The notes beneath the pieces were generated by a model. It saw nothing but the letters and a program-made list of their open reading frames with translations. It searched no databases and was not told where the DNA came from. A stretch of 7,605 nt of DNA. Source: an uncultured Lachnospiraceae bacterium. Its GTDB lineage: Bacteria > Bacillota_A > Clostridia > Lachnospirales > Lachnospiraceae. This document shows positions 1 through 6,391 of the stretch, in pieces. The stretch lies in NCBI GenBank assembly GCA_902795985.1, contig CADBNG010000412.1:1-7605 (forward strand). Reading direction: 5' to 3'. The position numbers and the translations under genes are program-made. Each line of letters starts with the position of its first letter. Position 1 is the stretch's first letter.

Positions 1-798
1 CAGTGTGTCATCGCCTGGTATTTTTTCCACGCAGACATCTTCCAGTTCCCCTTCACGGAACATGAATTCCGGCAGAACGGTCAGGGCAACTCCGGCTTCC
101 GGGGAAAAGGCGGCTGCGTCCGCGTCATTGTAATAATTCGTAATGGTCGGTTCAAATCCCCGGCTTTTCAGGACTTCCATGGTGTGATCATATAAGAACA
201 TTCCGTCGCGGCGGAGGAAATAAGCGAACGGCTTTCCCTCCAGCGTCGAAAGGTCCGAAACATCGATCTCACCTTCCCATTTCTTAGGATAGATCAGCGC
301 CAGACCGGTGTACCGGATCGGAATCCAGGAATACCCTTCGGAAACACTCAGGGAACGGCGCAGTGTAAAATAAAAGTCATACCGGTTCTCACTAAGAGAA
401 ACGTACATCTCACTGCCGCGCATCTGATCCATCACAAGATTATGAGCCGGATATTTCGGACAAAAAAGGTTCAGGCACTTTTTCAGTTCTTTACGGATAT
501 CGCTTAAGAAAGCAATCTTAATCTGCCCCTTCTGACTGCGGACGAGGTACTGCATCCTGTTGCGGTTGTCGCGGTCAATGGAGACGATCTCCTTGGCGGA
601 TTTGAGAAAGTCCGCGCCGGCTTCCGTCAGGACCACCTTATGTGTGGTCCGATCCAGAAGAACACAGTCATATTCCAATTCCAGCTCCCGGATCTGCTTG
701 GAGATCGCGGGCTGGGAGATATGCTGTTCCTGCGCTGCGGCAGTAAAGCTTTCGTGTTCGGCGACAGATATAAAAGACTGCAGCTGCTGAAGATTCAT
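1..798 (-). CDS. LysR-family transcriptional regulator (3' end cut by window edge)
   Basis: Reading the minus strand from the ATG at 798-796 gives 266 codons open to the window edge. LysR proteins are usually about 290-310 residues, so roughly 30 C-terminal residues are missing. It begins MNLQQLQSFISVAEHESFTA. Residues 18-40 form the winged helix-turn-helix typical of the family (FTAAAQEQHISQPAISKQIR), followed by the wing (LLDRTTHKVVLTEAG, 47-61). The effector domain starts near residue 91 (GQIKIAFLSD) and has the usual two-lobed pattern; the hinge region is weakly conserved, so the ligand cannot be read. The gene is divergent from the transhydroxylase operon with 292 bp between starts, the standard layout for a LysR activator and its target. 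I infer that it controls the operon and itself. A purine-rich GGGGG stretch just upstream is a modest ribosome binding site. The family call is very secure; the target is inferred from position and the T-N11-A box. Confidence 0.95.
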   Translation of the reverse strand, partial: MNLQQLQSFISVAEHESFTAAAQEQHISQPAISKQIRELELEYDCVLLDRTTHKVVLTEAGADFLKSAKEIVSIDRDNRNRMQYLVRSQKGQIKIAFLSDIRKELKKCLNLFCPKYPAHNLVMDQMRGSEMYVSLSENRYDFYFTLRRSLSVSEGYSWIPIRYTGLALIYPKKWEGEIDVSDLSTLEGKPFAYFLRRDGMFLYDHTMEVLKSRGFEPTITNYYNDADAAAFSPEAGVALTVLPEFMFREGELEDVCVEKIPGDDTL

Positions 799-879
799 CG
801 ATTTTCCCCCTGTGATCCCTTCGTCGGATAAACAATAGTGCTCCGGTGCGTAATGCCCCGGAAAGTATATCTGAGAATC

Positions 880-908
880 ATTATAACAAGCCATTATATA
901 AGGAACAA
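880..908 (-). promoter_or_regulatory. Predicted promoter of the LysR gene
   Basis: On the minus strand a perfect TATAAT (885-880) lies 17 bp downstream of TTGTTC (908-903), which matches the first three bases of the -35 consensus. The start of transcription would fall near 873, giving a leader of about 75 nt. A second TATAAT on the same strand (898-893) sits 13 bp upstream, so the exact box used is uncertain. Confidence 0.5.
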
Positions 909-930
909 GAATTAAAAATACATTGTTATA
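882..930. repeat. 8-bp inverted repeat TATAACAA / TTGTTATA, possible second LysR contact site
   Basis: TATAACAA at 882-889 is the exact reverse complement of TTGTTATA at 923-930, with 33 bp between the arms. The left arm overlaps the -10 box of the regulator gene and the right arm abuts the T-N11-A box at 930-944. This would suit a tetrameric LysR protein repressing its own gene while bound at the shared region. The region is A+T rich, so a chance match is possible. Confidence 0.3.
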
Positions 931-944
931 TAACTGTTGGTTAT
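930..944. promoter_or_regulatory. LysR-type T-N11-A operator (ATAAC-N5-GTTAT)
   Basis: ATAAC (930-934) and GTTAT (940-944) form a perfect 5-bp dyad around TGTTG, and T931 to A943 is exactly T-N11-A, the LysR-family consensus. The dyad centre (937) is about 64 bp upstream of the start predicted from the TATAAT at 989-994. This matches the usual position (about -65) of the recognition site at LysR-activated promoters. The site and spacing are visible; binding by the adjacent regulator is inferred. Confidence 0.6.
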
Positions 945-964
945 TAAATAAGAAAATATCGGTC

Positions 965-994
965 TTTCCCTTTTTTTATTACAGGACATATAAT
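965..994 (+). promoter_or_regulatory. Predicted activator-dependent promoter of the transhydroxylase operon
   Basis: A perfect TATAAT lies at 989-994. The hexamers at the proper distance upstream (TTTCCC at 965-970, 18-bp spacer, or TTCCCT at 966-971, 17-bp spacer) are poor -35 boxes. A strong -10 with a weak -35 fits a promoter that needs an activator such as the divergent LysR protein. The predicted start is near 1001, leaving a leader of about 90 nt. Confidence 0.55.
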
Positions 995-1058
995 CGCTGT
1001 GAAATCACAGAGAACGCGTTTTGTAAAAAGTATTGAGGGAGAGGAGCCGCGGCGCACG

Positions 1059-1093
1059 CTGAGGTCCCGCTCAGAAGGAGGGATGGACTTTTG
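1059..1093 (+). promoter_or_regulatory. Strong ribosome binding site that decides the TTG start of the large subunit, with an adjoining small hairpin
   Basis: AAGGAGGG (1075-1082) is followed after 8 nt by TTG (1091-1093), which opens the reading frame. The nearer ATG at 1083 touches the binding site and runs only three codons to a stop (M-D-F), so it cannot start the enzyme. A 5-bp hairpin (CTGAG 1059-1063, CTCAG 1070-1074) ends one base before the binding site and may keep it exposed or tune it. Confidence 0.7.
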
Positions 1094-3637
1094 AAGCATT
1101 TAACGAACAGCACAACCGGGGGGCCGGTGTTTGTCGATGTCGAAGACGGAAAAATCGTACGGATCACGCCGATGGATCTGGCCGATGATGACGCCGCGTC
1201 CTGGAAGATCGATGCCAGGGGGAGGTCTTTCACACCGCCGAGAAGGACGACCGTTGCGCCGTTCACGGCGGGCGTAAAGTCTTCCATTTATTCTGATAAG
1301 AGGATCCTGACCCCTCTGAAGAGGGTGGATTTCGATCCGAACGGTGAACGGAACTGCGAAAAAAGAGGCGAATCCGGCTATGTTCCCATCAGCTGGGACG
1401 AAGCGCTGGATATCGTCTGCAGTGAAATTAACCGGATCAAAAAAGAAGCCGGGCCCGGGGCGATTTTTTACGGAAACAGTTCCCATCAGCTCTGGGGCAA
1501 CATCGGCTACCGGTTCAGCTGCTATAACCGCTTCCGCGCGATGGTGGGCGGATCCATCATGGAAAACAACCCGGACAGCTGGGAAGGCTGGTTCTGGGGC
1601 GGAATGCATGCCTGGGGCTATTCCTGGAGAAGGGGCCTTCCGGAACAGTATGACCTGCTGGAAGACGCGTTAAAAAATACGGAAATGATTGTCTTCTGGT
1701 CCAGCGACCCGGAGACCACGTCGGGCATCTACAGCGCTTTTGAAAGCACCAGCCGCCGTCAGTGGCTGAAGGAGCTTGGTGTGGAAATGGTCTTTATCGA
1801 TCCTTACTACACGCCGACGGCCAAGCTGTTCGCGGATAAATGGATCGCGCCGAGACTGGGCACGGACAACTGCCTTGCCCTGGCAATTGCCTACGTCTGG
1901 ATCACCGAAGAAAGCTTCGATAAAGAATATGTACAGACCCGGACCGAAGGGTTTGATGAATTCGCGGATTATGTGCTGGGCAAGGAAGACGGCGTTCCCA
2001 AGACCCCGGAATGGGCGGAAGCGGAGAGCACGGTTCCGGCACGGGTCATCCGGACCCTGGCGCGGCGCTGGGCCGCAAAGAAAACCATGCTCGCCGCCGG
2101 CGGACTCGGCGGCTGGGGCGGTGCCTGCCGTGCGTCCGGAGGCAATGAATGGTCCCGTCTGATGATCCTTCTTGCCGCGATGCAGGGCATGGGAAAACCC
2201 GGATCCAACATCTGGGGCACCACCTGCGGCGTTCCGGCGGATGCTTCCTTTGTTTTCCCGGGCTACGCCGAAGGCGGAATGAGCGGGCAGGATACCGGCG
2301 CATACCGGTGGACCAAAAGGATGTTCCCGAACCAGAAAAAGCCGGTCGGGACCCCGCCGTGCCAGACAATCCAGCGCCTGTTCCTGCCGGAAGCGATCCT
2401 CGAAGGCAAAGCTGAGTGGTATTCCAACGGCAGCAATACTCCTCAGGATCAGTTCAGGCATTCCGTTTATCCCGCGCCGGGACAGCCGAAGATCCAGATG
2501 TATTACCGTTTCGGCGGTTCCTTTATGGGAACGATGACGGAGACCAACCGCTACGCGAAAATGTACCGGACGAAGAACCTTCCTTTCGTCGTGAACCAGT
2601 CGATCTGGATGGAAGGCGAGGCAAAATACGCGGATATCATCCTGCCGGCCTGCACCAACTTTGAACGGTGGGACATCAGTGAGTTCGGCGCCTGCTCGGG
2701 CTATATCCCCGATGATTACAACAAGTGCAGCCACCGGATCATTTCCCTGCAGAAGAAATGCATCGAACCGCTCGGGGAGAGCATGAGCGACTACGAGATC
2801 TTCTGTGCGCTGGCGAAACGCCTGGGCTTCTACGAGGAATACTCGGACGGAGGAAAAGATGAGCTGGACTGGGTAAAACAGATGTATGAAGCGTCTGATC
2901 TGCCGAAGTACATTACCTGGGAGCGCTTCTTTGAAAAAGGGTACTTTGTCGTGCCGGTTCCGGAAAACTATAAGGCGACGCCGGCTCTCCGCTGGTATGC
3001 CGAAGGCAGAGAATGCGATACTCCCGACTGGCCGGCTGCTCCGGACTTTATCCTGGAAGGCCGTACCGGAATGCAGACGCCCTCCGGCAAGATCGAGTTT
3101 TCCTCCAATGACCTGAAGAAGTTTGATATCGATCCGGACCGTCCTCCGGTCCCGAAATACATCCCGTCCTGGGAAGGGCACCACAGTGAAGCGTTCGAAC
3201 GTTTCCCGATCGCCGTGATGTCCCCACATCCCCGGTTCTCCATGCATACGATGATGGACGGAAAAGACAGCTTTATCAACGATGTGGAAGAACACCGGGT
3301 ACTGGTCGACGGATATTATTATCTGACCGCAAGGGTCAATCCGGAAGATGCAAAGGCCCGGGGCGTTAAAGAAGGCGATCTGATCCGTCTGTACAATGAC
3401 CGCGGCAGCGTCATCTGCTGTGCCCATGTGACCCACCGGGTGCCCCAGGGAGTTCTTCACGCGTATGAATCCTGCAGTGACTACGACCCGATCGGGACGC
3501 CGGGAGAGCCGGAGTGCATCGACAAGGCCGGCTGCGTGAATATCCTGGTCTCCAAACGGCCGATGACGGCGACTTCCTCCGGAATGGCCAGCAATACCTG
3601 TCTGATCGAGTTTGAAAAGTGGGAGGGTGAAAAATGA
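1091..3637 (+). CDS. athL: Pyrogallol-phloroglucinol transhydroxylase-like enzyme, large (molybdopterin) subunit
   Basis: 848 residues of the DMSO reductase family that binds bis-molybdopterin guanine dinucleotide. From memory it tracks the Pelobacter acidigallici transhydroxylase large subunit (about 875 residues) along its whole length, with shared stretches such as LTNSTTGGPVFV (4-15), MIVFWSSDPET (199-209), LAAGGLGGWGGACRAS (334-349) and CTNFERWDISEF (521-532). That enzyme moves a hydroxyl between polyphenols (pyrogallol to phloroglucinol) without net redox change. Residues recalled as important there map at a constant offset of 12: His132, Tyr140, Arg141, Asp162, the Mo ligand Ser163, Trp164, Trp342 and Tyr392. 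There is no N-terminal Cys motif for an Fe-S cluster, as in the known enzyme, and no Tat signal, so it should be cytoplasmic. The start is TTG behind a strong ribosome binding site. The stop overlaps the small-subunit start (ATGA). The family is secure; pyrogallol as substrate is inferred, and another polyphenol is possible. Confidence 0.92.
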   Translation: MKHLTNSTTGGPVFVDVEDGKIVRITPMDLADDDAASWKIDARGRSFTPPRRTTVAPFTAGVKSSIYSDKRILTPLKRVDFDPNGERNCEKRGESGYVPISWDEALDIVCSEINRIKKEAGPGAIFYGNSSHQLWGNIGYRFSCYNRFRAMVGGSIMENNPDSWEGWFWGGMHAWGYSWRRGLPEQYDLLEDALKNTEMIVFWSSDPETTSGIYSAFESTSRRQWLKELGVEMVFIDPYYTPTAKLFADKWIAPRLGTDNCLALAIAYVWITEESFDKEYVQTRTEGFDEFADYVLGKEDGVPKTPEWAEAESTVPARVIRTLARRWAAKKTMLAAGGLGGWGGACRASGGNEWSRLMILLAAMQGMGKPGSNIWGTTCGVPADASFVFPGYAEGGMSGQDTGAYRWTKRMFPNQKKPVGTPPCQTIQRLFLPEAILEGKAEWYSNGSNTPQDQFRHSVYPAPGQPKIQMYYRFGGSFMGTMTETNRYAKMYRTKNLPFVVNQSIWMEGEAKYADIILPACTNFERWDISEFGACSGYIPDDYNKCSHRIISLQKKCIEPLGESMSDYEIFCALAKRLGFYEEYSDGGKDELDWVKQMYEASDLPKYITWERFFEKGYFVVPVPENYKATPALRWYAEGRECDTPDWPAAPDFILEGRTGMQTPSGKIEFSSNDLKKFDIDPDRPPVPKYIPSWEGHHSEAFERFPIAVMSPHPRFSMHTMMDGKDSFINDVEEHRVLVDGYYYLTARVNPEDAKARGVKEGDLIRLYNDRGSVICCAHVTHRVPQGVLHAYESCSDYDPIGTPGEPECIDKAGCVNILVSKRPMTATSSGMASNTCLIEFEKWEGEK

Positions 3638-4455
3638 AACAATGGATCATGGTAATCGATGTGGCGAAATGCCACAACTGTAATGACTGTTTTCTCTCCT
3701 GCAAGGACGAACATGTGGGAAATGACTGGAGCCCGGTAACAAAGCCCATGCCTCGCCACGGCCATTACTGGAGAAAGATCGAGTGCGTGGAGCGTGGTGC
3801 GGACGCGCTGGTCGACGTGCAGTACCGTCCCGGCAACTGCATGATGTGTGAAAACGCGCCGTGCGAAAAAGCCGGACGCGGCGCCGTCACAAGAAGAGAA
3901 GACGGTATCCTCCTGATCGATCCGGAAAAAGCGAAGGGCCGGAAGGATCTGGTCGACGCCTGCCCCTATGGAGCGATCTGGTGGAACGAAGAATATCAGG
4001 TCCCGCAGAAGTGCACCTTCTGCGCCCATCTCCTGGATCAGGGCTGGACGGAGACCCGGTGCAGCCATTCCTGCCCGACCGGCGCGACAAAGTTCTATGC
4101 CGTGGAAAAAGACGAACTGGAAGGCTATATCAAAGAGAATCATTTAAGCCGGTATCATGACAAGTTTGGCACAAAGCCGCATGTTTTCTATAAAAACCTG
4201 GAACTGGTTACTTCCTCCTTCTTCTGCGGAGCCGTTGTAAAGGACGGAGAATGCTGCGAAGGAGCGGCAGTTACCGCGGAAGACGGAAACGGAGAACAGT
4301 TCTCCACTACGACAAATCCGTATGGTGAATTCAAACTCCGCGGATTGAAAGACGGAACGTATAAGATCGTCATTCAGTCCGGAGAACGTAAGAAAGAATT
4401 GCAGGCTGTTGAATTAAGATCCGATCAATATTTGGGAGAAATAGAACTGAAATAA
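3634..4455 (+). CDS. athS: Transhydroxylase-like small subunit: three-[4Fe-4S] ferredoxin domain plus C-terminal beta domain
   Basis: 273 residues, nearly the length of the Pelobacter small subunit (about 274). Residues 1-155 are a DmsB/NrfC-type ferredoxin domain. Cys13, 16, 19 and 23 form motif I; Cys69, 72 and 77 with Cys110 form the second group; Cys127, 130, 143 and 147 form the last. That is 12 ligands, enough for three [4Fe-4S] clusters. The usual fourth Cys of motif II is absent (EKAGRG after Cys77), so the fourth cluster is lost, as in known transhydroxylases. Residues about 195-273 (FFCGAVVKDGE, then NPYGEFKLRGLKDGTYKIVI) are a Cna-B/carboxypeptidase-regulatory-like beta sandwich, which in the known enzyme is also fused to this subunit. 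It is translationally coupled to the large subunit by the 4-bp ATGA overlap, with GGGAGGGTGA at 3621-3630 as ribosome binding site. No twin-arginine or secretion signal is seen. What role the clusters play in a non-redox reaction is not evident. Confidence 0.92.
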   Translation: MKQWIMVIDVAKCHNCNDCFLSCKDEHVGNDWSPVTKPMPRHGHYWRKIECVERGADALVDVQYRPGNCMMCENAPCEKAGRGAVTRREDGILLIDPEKAKGRKDLVDACPYGAIWWNEEYQVPQKCTFCAHLLDQGWTETRCSHSCPTGATKFYAVEKDELEGYIKENHLSRYHDKFGTKPHVFYKNLELVTSSFFCGAVVKDGECCEGAAVTAEDGNGEQFSTTTNPYGEFKLRGLKDGTYKIVIQSGERKKELQAVELRSDQYLGEIELK

Positions 4456-4461
4456 TACCTT

Positions 4462-4498
4462 CAGGCTGCAGCTGATGAAAACAGCCGGCTGCAGCCTG
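4462..4498 (+). terminator. Hairpin after the small-subunit gene, probable terminator or attenuator
   Basis: Perfect 11-bp stem (CAGGCTGCAGC 4462-4472, GCTGCAGCCTG 4488-4498) with a 15-nt loop, starting 6 nt after the stop codon. Only TTT follows before CCC, so the U tract is weak and read-through into the permease gene is plausible. It may also serve as a 3' stabilising structure for the operon mRNA. Confidence 0.55.
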
Positions 4499-4534
4499 TT
4501 TCCCATTACTGAGGAAATGTGTACAGCGGGCTTT

Positions 4535-4603
4535 AGATATCCTTTTTCAGAAAAAGGAGGATATCTTTATTAACTGCAGTCTTTTTGGAAAAAGGCAAAG
4601 ACT
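4535..4603 (+). promoter_or_regulatory. Permease leader with two further hairpins and a buried ribosome-binding-like sequence
   Basis: AGATATCC and TTTTT (4535-4547) pair with AAAAAGGAGGATATCT (4551-4566), giving 5 + 8 bp with a 3-nt bulge and a CAG loop. The right arm holds a full AAGGAGG (4554-4560) that no plausible start codon follows at the usual distance. A second hairpin pairs AGTCTTT (4578-4584) with AAAGACT (4597-4603). The first could be a terminator (TTTATT follows) or a structural element in the permease leader. I see no convincing -35/-10 pair between 4456 and 4660, so permease transcription may depend on read-through. Confidence 0.35.
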
Positions 4604-4660
4604 TATCCGGAAATTCGGGCTGCAGACAAGCATTTTCAATGGCCGGAAAGGAGAATCAAA

Positions 4661-6160
4661 ATGGCTGAAACGTTAACACAAGGCACAAAAAGAAAGAAGG
4701 ATACAGGTTATTATATCCGGGCCGCCATCGGGATCTGCATCATGATCTTCTTTGGCATGATCCCCGCGCCTGCTCCGATCACCCAGACCGGAATGATCGT
4801 GATCGGTCAGTTTATCGGACTGATCTTTCTCTGGACAACTGTCGATATGGTATGGCCGACAGTTGTGGCAATCGTTCTGTTCGGATTCATAGCAATGGAT
4901 GTTTATCCTGCTTCATTCGCGCTCGCCAGCGTATACGAGGCGGCAGCGCAGTCCTGGGGAAACTGGGTCGTAGTACTGGTCCTTGGACTGCTTCTTCTGT
5001 GCGAAGTCTTAAGTGAATCCGGCTTGATCCGGCGGATCGCCCTGGCGTTCCTTACGTCACGGTTCGCAAAAAAAGGCCCCTGGGCTTTTACCTTTATGTT
5101 CCTGCTGGCGACCTTTGTCATCGGATTGTTCATTGAATGCAACGGGGTGCAGGTCCTGCTGTTTGCCCTGGCAACGGAAATCTTCCAGATGCTTGGGATC
5201 GGAACAGAAGATAAAGCGGCCAAAGTCATTTCGATCGGCATTACGATCTGCGTAATCATTTCCTGTGCCGCAACGCCGATCTGCCACAGCATGCCGCTGC
5301 TTTTCATGGGCATTTACAGCGCGATCGCGCAGACGCCCATTAACTGGATCGGTTATACGGCGATCTGCGTTCCGATCGGAATTATTCTGATGCTTCTGAT
5401 CTTCGCGTTCTTCCGTTTTGTTGTAAAACCGGACATGAGCAAGCTTGAAAATATCGACTATTCGAAAATTGAAGCAATGAAGACGCCGATGACCTCAAAA
5501 GAACGCTTTGTCGCTGTTATTACCGTCCTGCTGGTGATCTTCTGGATCCTTCCCGGCTTCCTGGGCGTTCTGATCCCGGAGTCTCCGGTTTCGATCGCCT
5601 TAAATAACATGACCATGCTGACGCCCCTTCTGATCGCTCTGGCCATTTTCGCGATAATACGGTTTGACGGCAAACCGGTCCTGGATCTTACGAAGGCGCT
5701 TGGCAACATCGACTGGATGGTTATCATGCTTCTCGCCGGCATCATGATGATCGCGTCGGCGATGGGTGAGCCGACGACCGGCATTTCCGACTGGGTCATG
5801 ACAATCGTTGCTCCGATGGTATCGGGACTTAGCCCGATGATGATTGTCGTACTGATGTGCGTCATCGCGGTACTCCTGACAAATATCGCGAACAATATCC
5901 CGGTCGGCATCATTCTGATCACGATCGGCGTACCGCTCGCTCTCCAGCTTAACGCGAATCCGTTTATCGTTGCCGTAGCCGTCAGTTTCTGCGCGGTACA
6001 GGGATACACGATCCCGCCGGCATTTGTTCCGGTCGGATTCTGCTATGCCTACCCCTATGGAGGAGGAAAGTATATGCTTCGGTGGGGGCTCGTACAGATG
6101 GTCATTACAGCCGTGGTCACTGCGCTGCTGATGTATCCGCTGGGACTTCTGTTCGGATGA
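4661..6160 (+). CDS. SLC13/DASS-type anion symporter, candidate aromatic-acid permease
   Basis: 499 residues, highly hydrophobic, with about a dozen membrane segments, the first near residues 20-33. The architecture is that of the divalent anion:Na+ symporter (SLC13/CitT/ArsB-like) family: two halves joined by a polar stretch (about 255-282, SKLENIDYSKIEAMKTPMTS). Each half has a re-entrant hairpin region; TNIANNIPVG (407-416) sits where the second SNT signature lies, and ECNGVQ (159-164) may be the matching first-half site. Family members carry dicarboxylates, citrate or sulfate, usually with Na+. Ligand specificity cannot be read. Because it follows the transhydroxylase genes on the same strand, I infer import of a carboxylated aromatic such as gallate, or export of a product; a plain dicarboxylate carrier remains possible. 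The start is the ATG at 4661 with AAAGGAG (4647-4653) 7 nt upstream. The first residues are charged (KRKKD) and cytoplasmic. Confidence 0.85.
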   Translation: MAETLTQGTKRKKDTGYYIRAAIGICIMIFFGMIPAPAPITQTGMIVIGQFIGLIFLWTTVDMVWPTVVAIVLFGFIAMDVYPASFALASVYEAAAQSWGNWVVVLVLGLLLLCEVLSESGLIRRIALAFLTSRFAKKGPWAFTFMFLLATFVIGLFIECNGVQVLLFALATEIFQMLGIGTEDKAAKVISIGITICVIISCAATPICHSMPLLFMGIYSAIAQTPINWIGYTAICVPIGIILMLLIFAFFRFVVKPDMSKLENIDYSKIEAMKTPMTSKERFVAVITVLLVIFWILPGFLGVLIPESPVSIALNNMTMLTPLLIALAIFAIIRFDGKPVLDLTKALGNIDWMVIMLLAGIMMIASAMGEPTTGISDWVMTIVAPMVSGLSPMMIVVLMCVIAVLLTNIANNIPVGIILITIGVPLALQLNANPFIVAVAVSFCAVQGYTIPPAFVPVGFCYAYPYGGGKYMLRWGLVQMVITAVVTALLMYPLGLLFG

Positions 6161-6202
6161 TCCCATAACCATCCCAATTAATAGCGGGGCAGCAGCTTTA
6201 AG

Positions 6203-6271
6203 GGACAGGCTCCTCATATGGCAGGTATCGGAATTTCCGGGTTCTGCCATATGGGGAGCATTCACATGTCC
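6203..6271 (+). terminator. Long hairpin downstream of the permease, terminator-like or structured RNA
   Basis: A 16-bp stem with one T-G wobble pairs 6209-6224 (GCTCCTCATATGGCAG) with 6244-6259. Inside its loop, CGGA (6229-6232) can pair with TCCG (6236-6239). Outside it, GGACA (6203-6207) pairs with TGTCC (6267-6271) across an internal loop. No U run follows, so it is not a textbook intrinsic terminator, but its place about 40 nt after the permease stop and before the next promoter suggests a transcript end or mRNA stabiliser. Confidence 0.45.
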
Positions 6272-6296
6272 GGAAAGACAATTCACGGCAAATCGG

Positions 6297-6325
6297 TTGA
6301 AGCCGGGCCGGATACCGGCTATATT
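6297..6325 (+). promoter_or_regulatory. Predicted promoter of the DUF3795 gene
   Basis: TTGAAG (6297-6302, 4 of 6 to consensus) and TATATT (6320-6325, 5 of 6) are 17 bp apart. The start would be near 6332, giving a leader of about 60 nt to the ATG at 6392. The spacer holds a 6-bp inverted repeat (AGCCGG 6301-6306, CCGGCT 6315-6320) that could be a repressor site. The promoter suggests the gene is transcribed independently of the permease. Confidence 0.45.
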
Positions 6326-6391
6326 ATTGCATGAACGACAACACCGGGACGCTTTAAGACAAATGACGGATAAATACGGGAGGTGTTTTCC

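Noticed and set aside
1083..1094. ATG at 1083 as start of the large subunit
   Set aside because: It is out of frame and stops after three codons; the TTG at 1091 is 8 nt from the ribosome binding site and in frame.
1091..1300. Tat signal or N-terminal [4Fe-4S] motif in the large subunit
   Set aside because: No twin-arginine followed by a hydrophobic stretch and no CxxC-type cluster motif appear in the first 70 residues, which agrees with a cytoplasmic transhydroxylase.
1670..3460. 596-codon open frame on the minus strand inside the large-subunit gene
   Set aside because: It is antisense to a clearly conserved enzyme and has an Arg/Pro/His-rich, domain-free translation, as expected from codon bias shadowing in G+C-rich third positions.
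3481..4143. 220-codon minus-strand frame over the athL/athS junction
   Set aside because: Antisense to the Cys motifs of the small subunit; no recognisable domain or ribosome binding site.
6383..6391. GTG at 6383 as start of the DUF3795 protein
   Set aside because: It overlaps the GGGAGG ribosome binding site; the ATG at 6392 has the correct spacing.
6203..6391. Known riboswitch class upstream of the DUF3795 gene
   Set aside because: I could not match the hairpin loops to any consensus I can recall; only generic stem pairing is visible.
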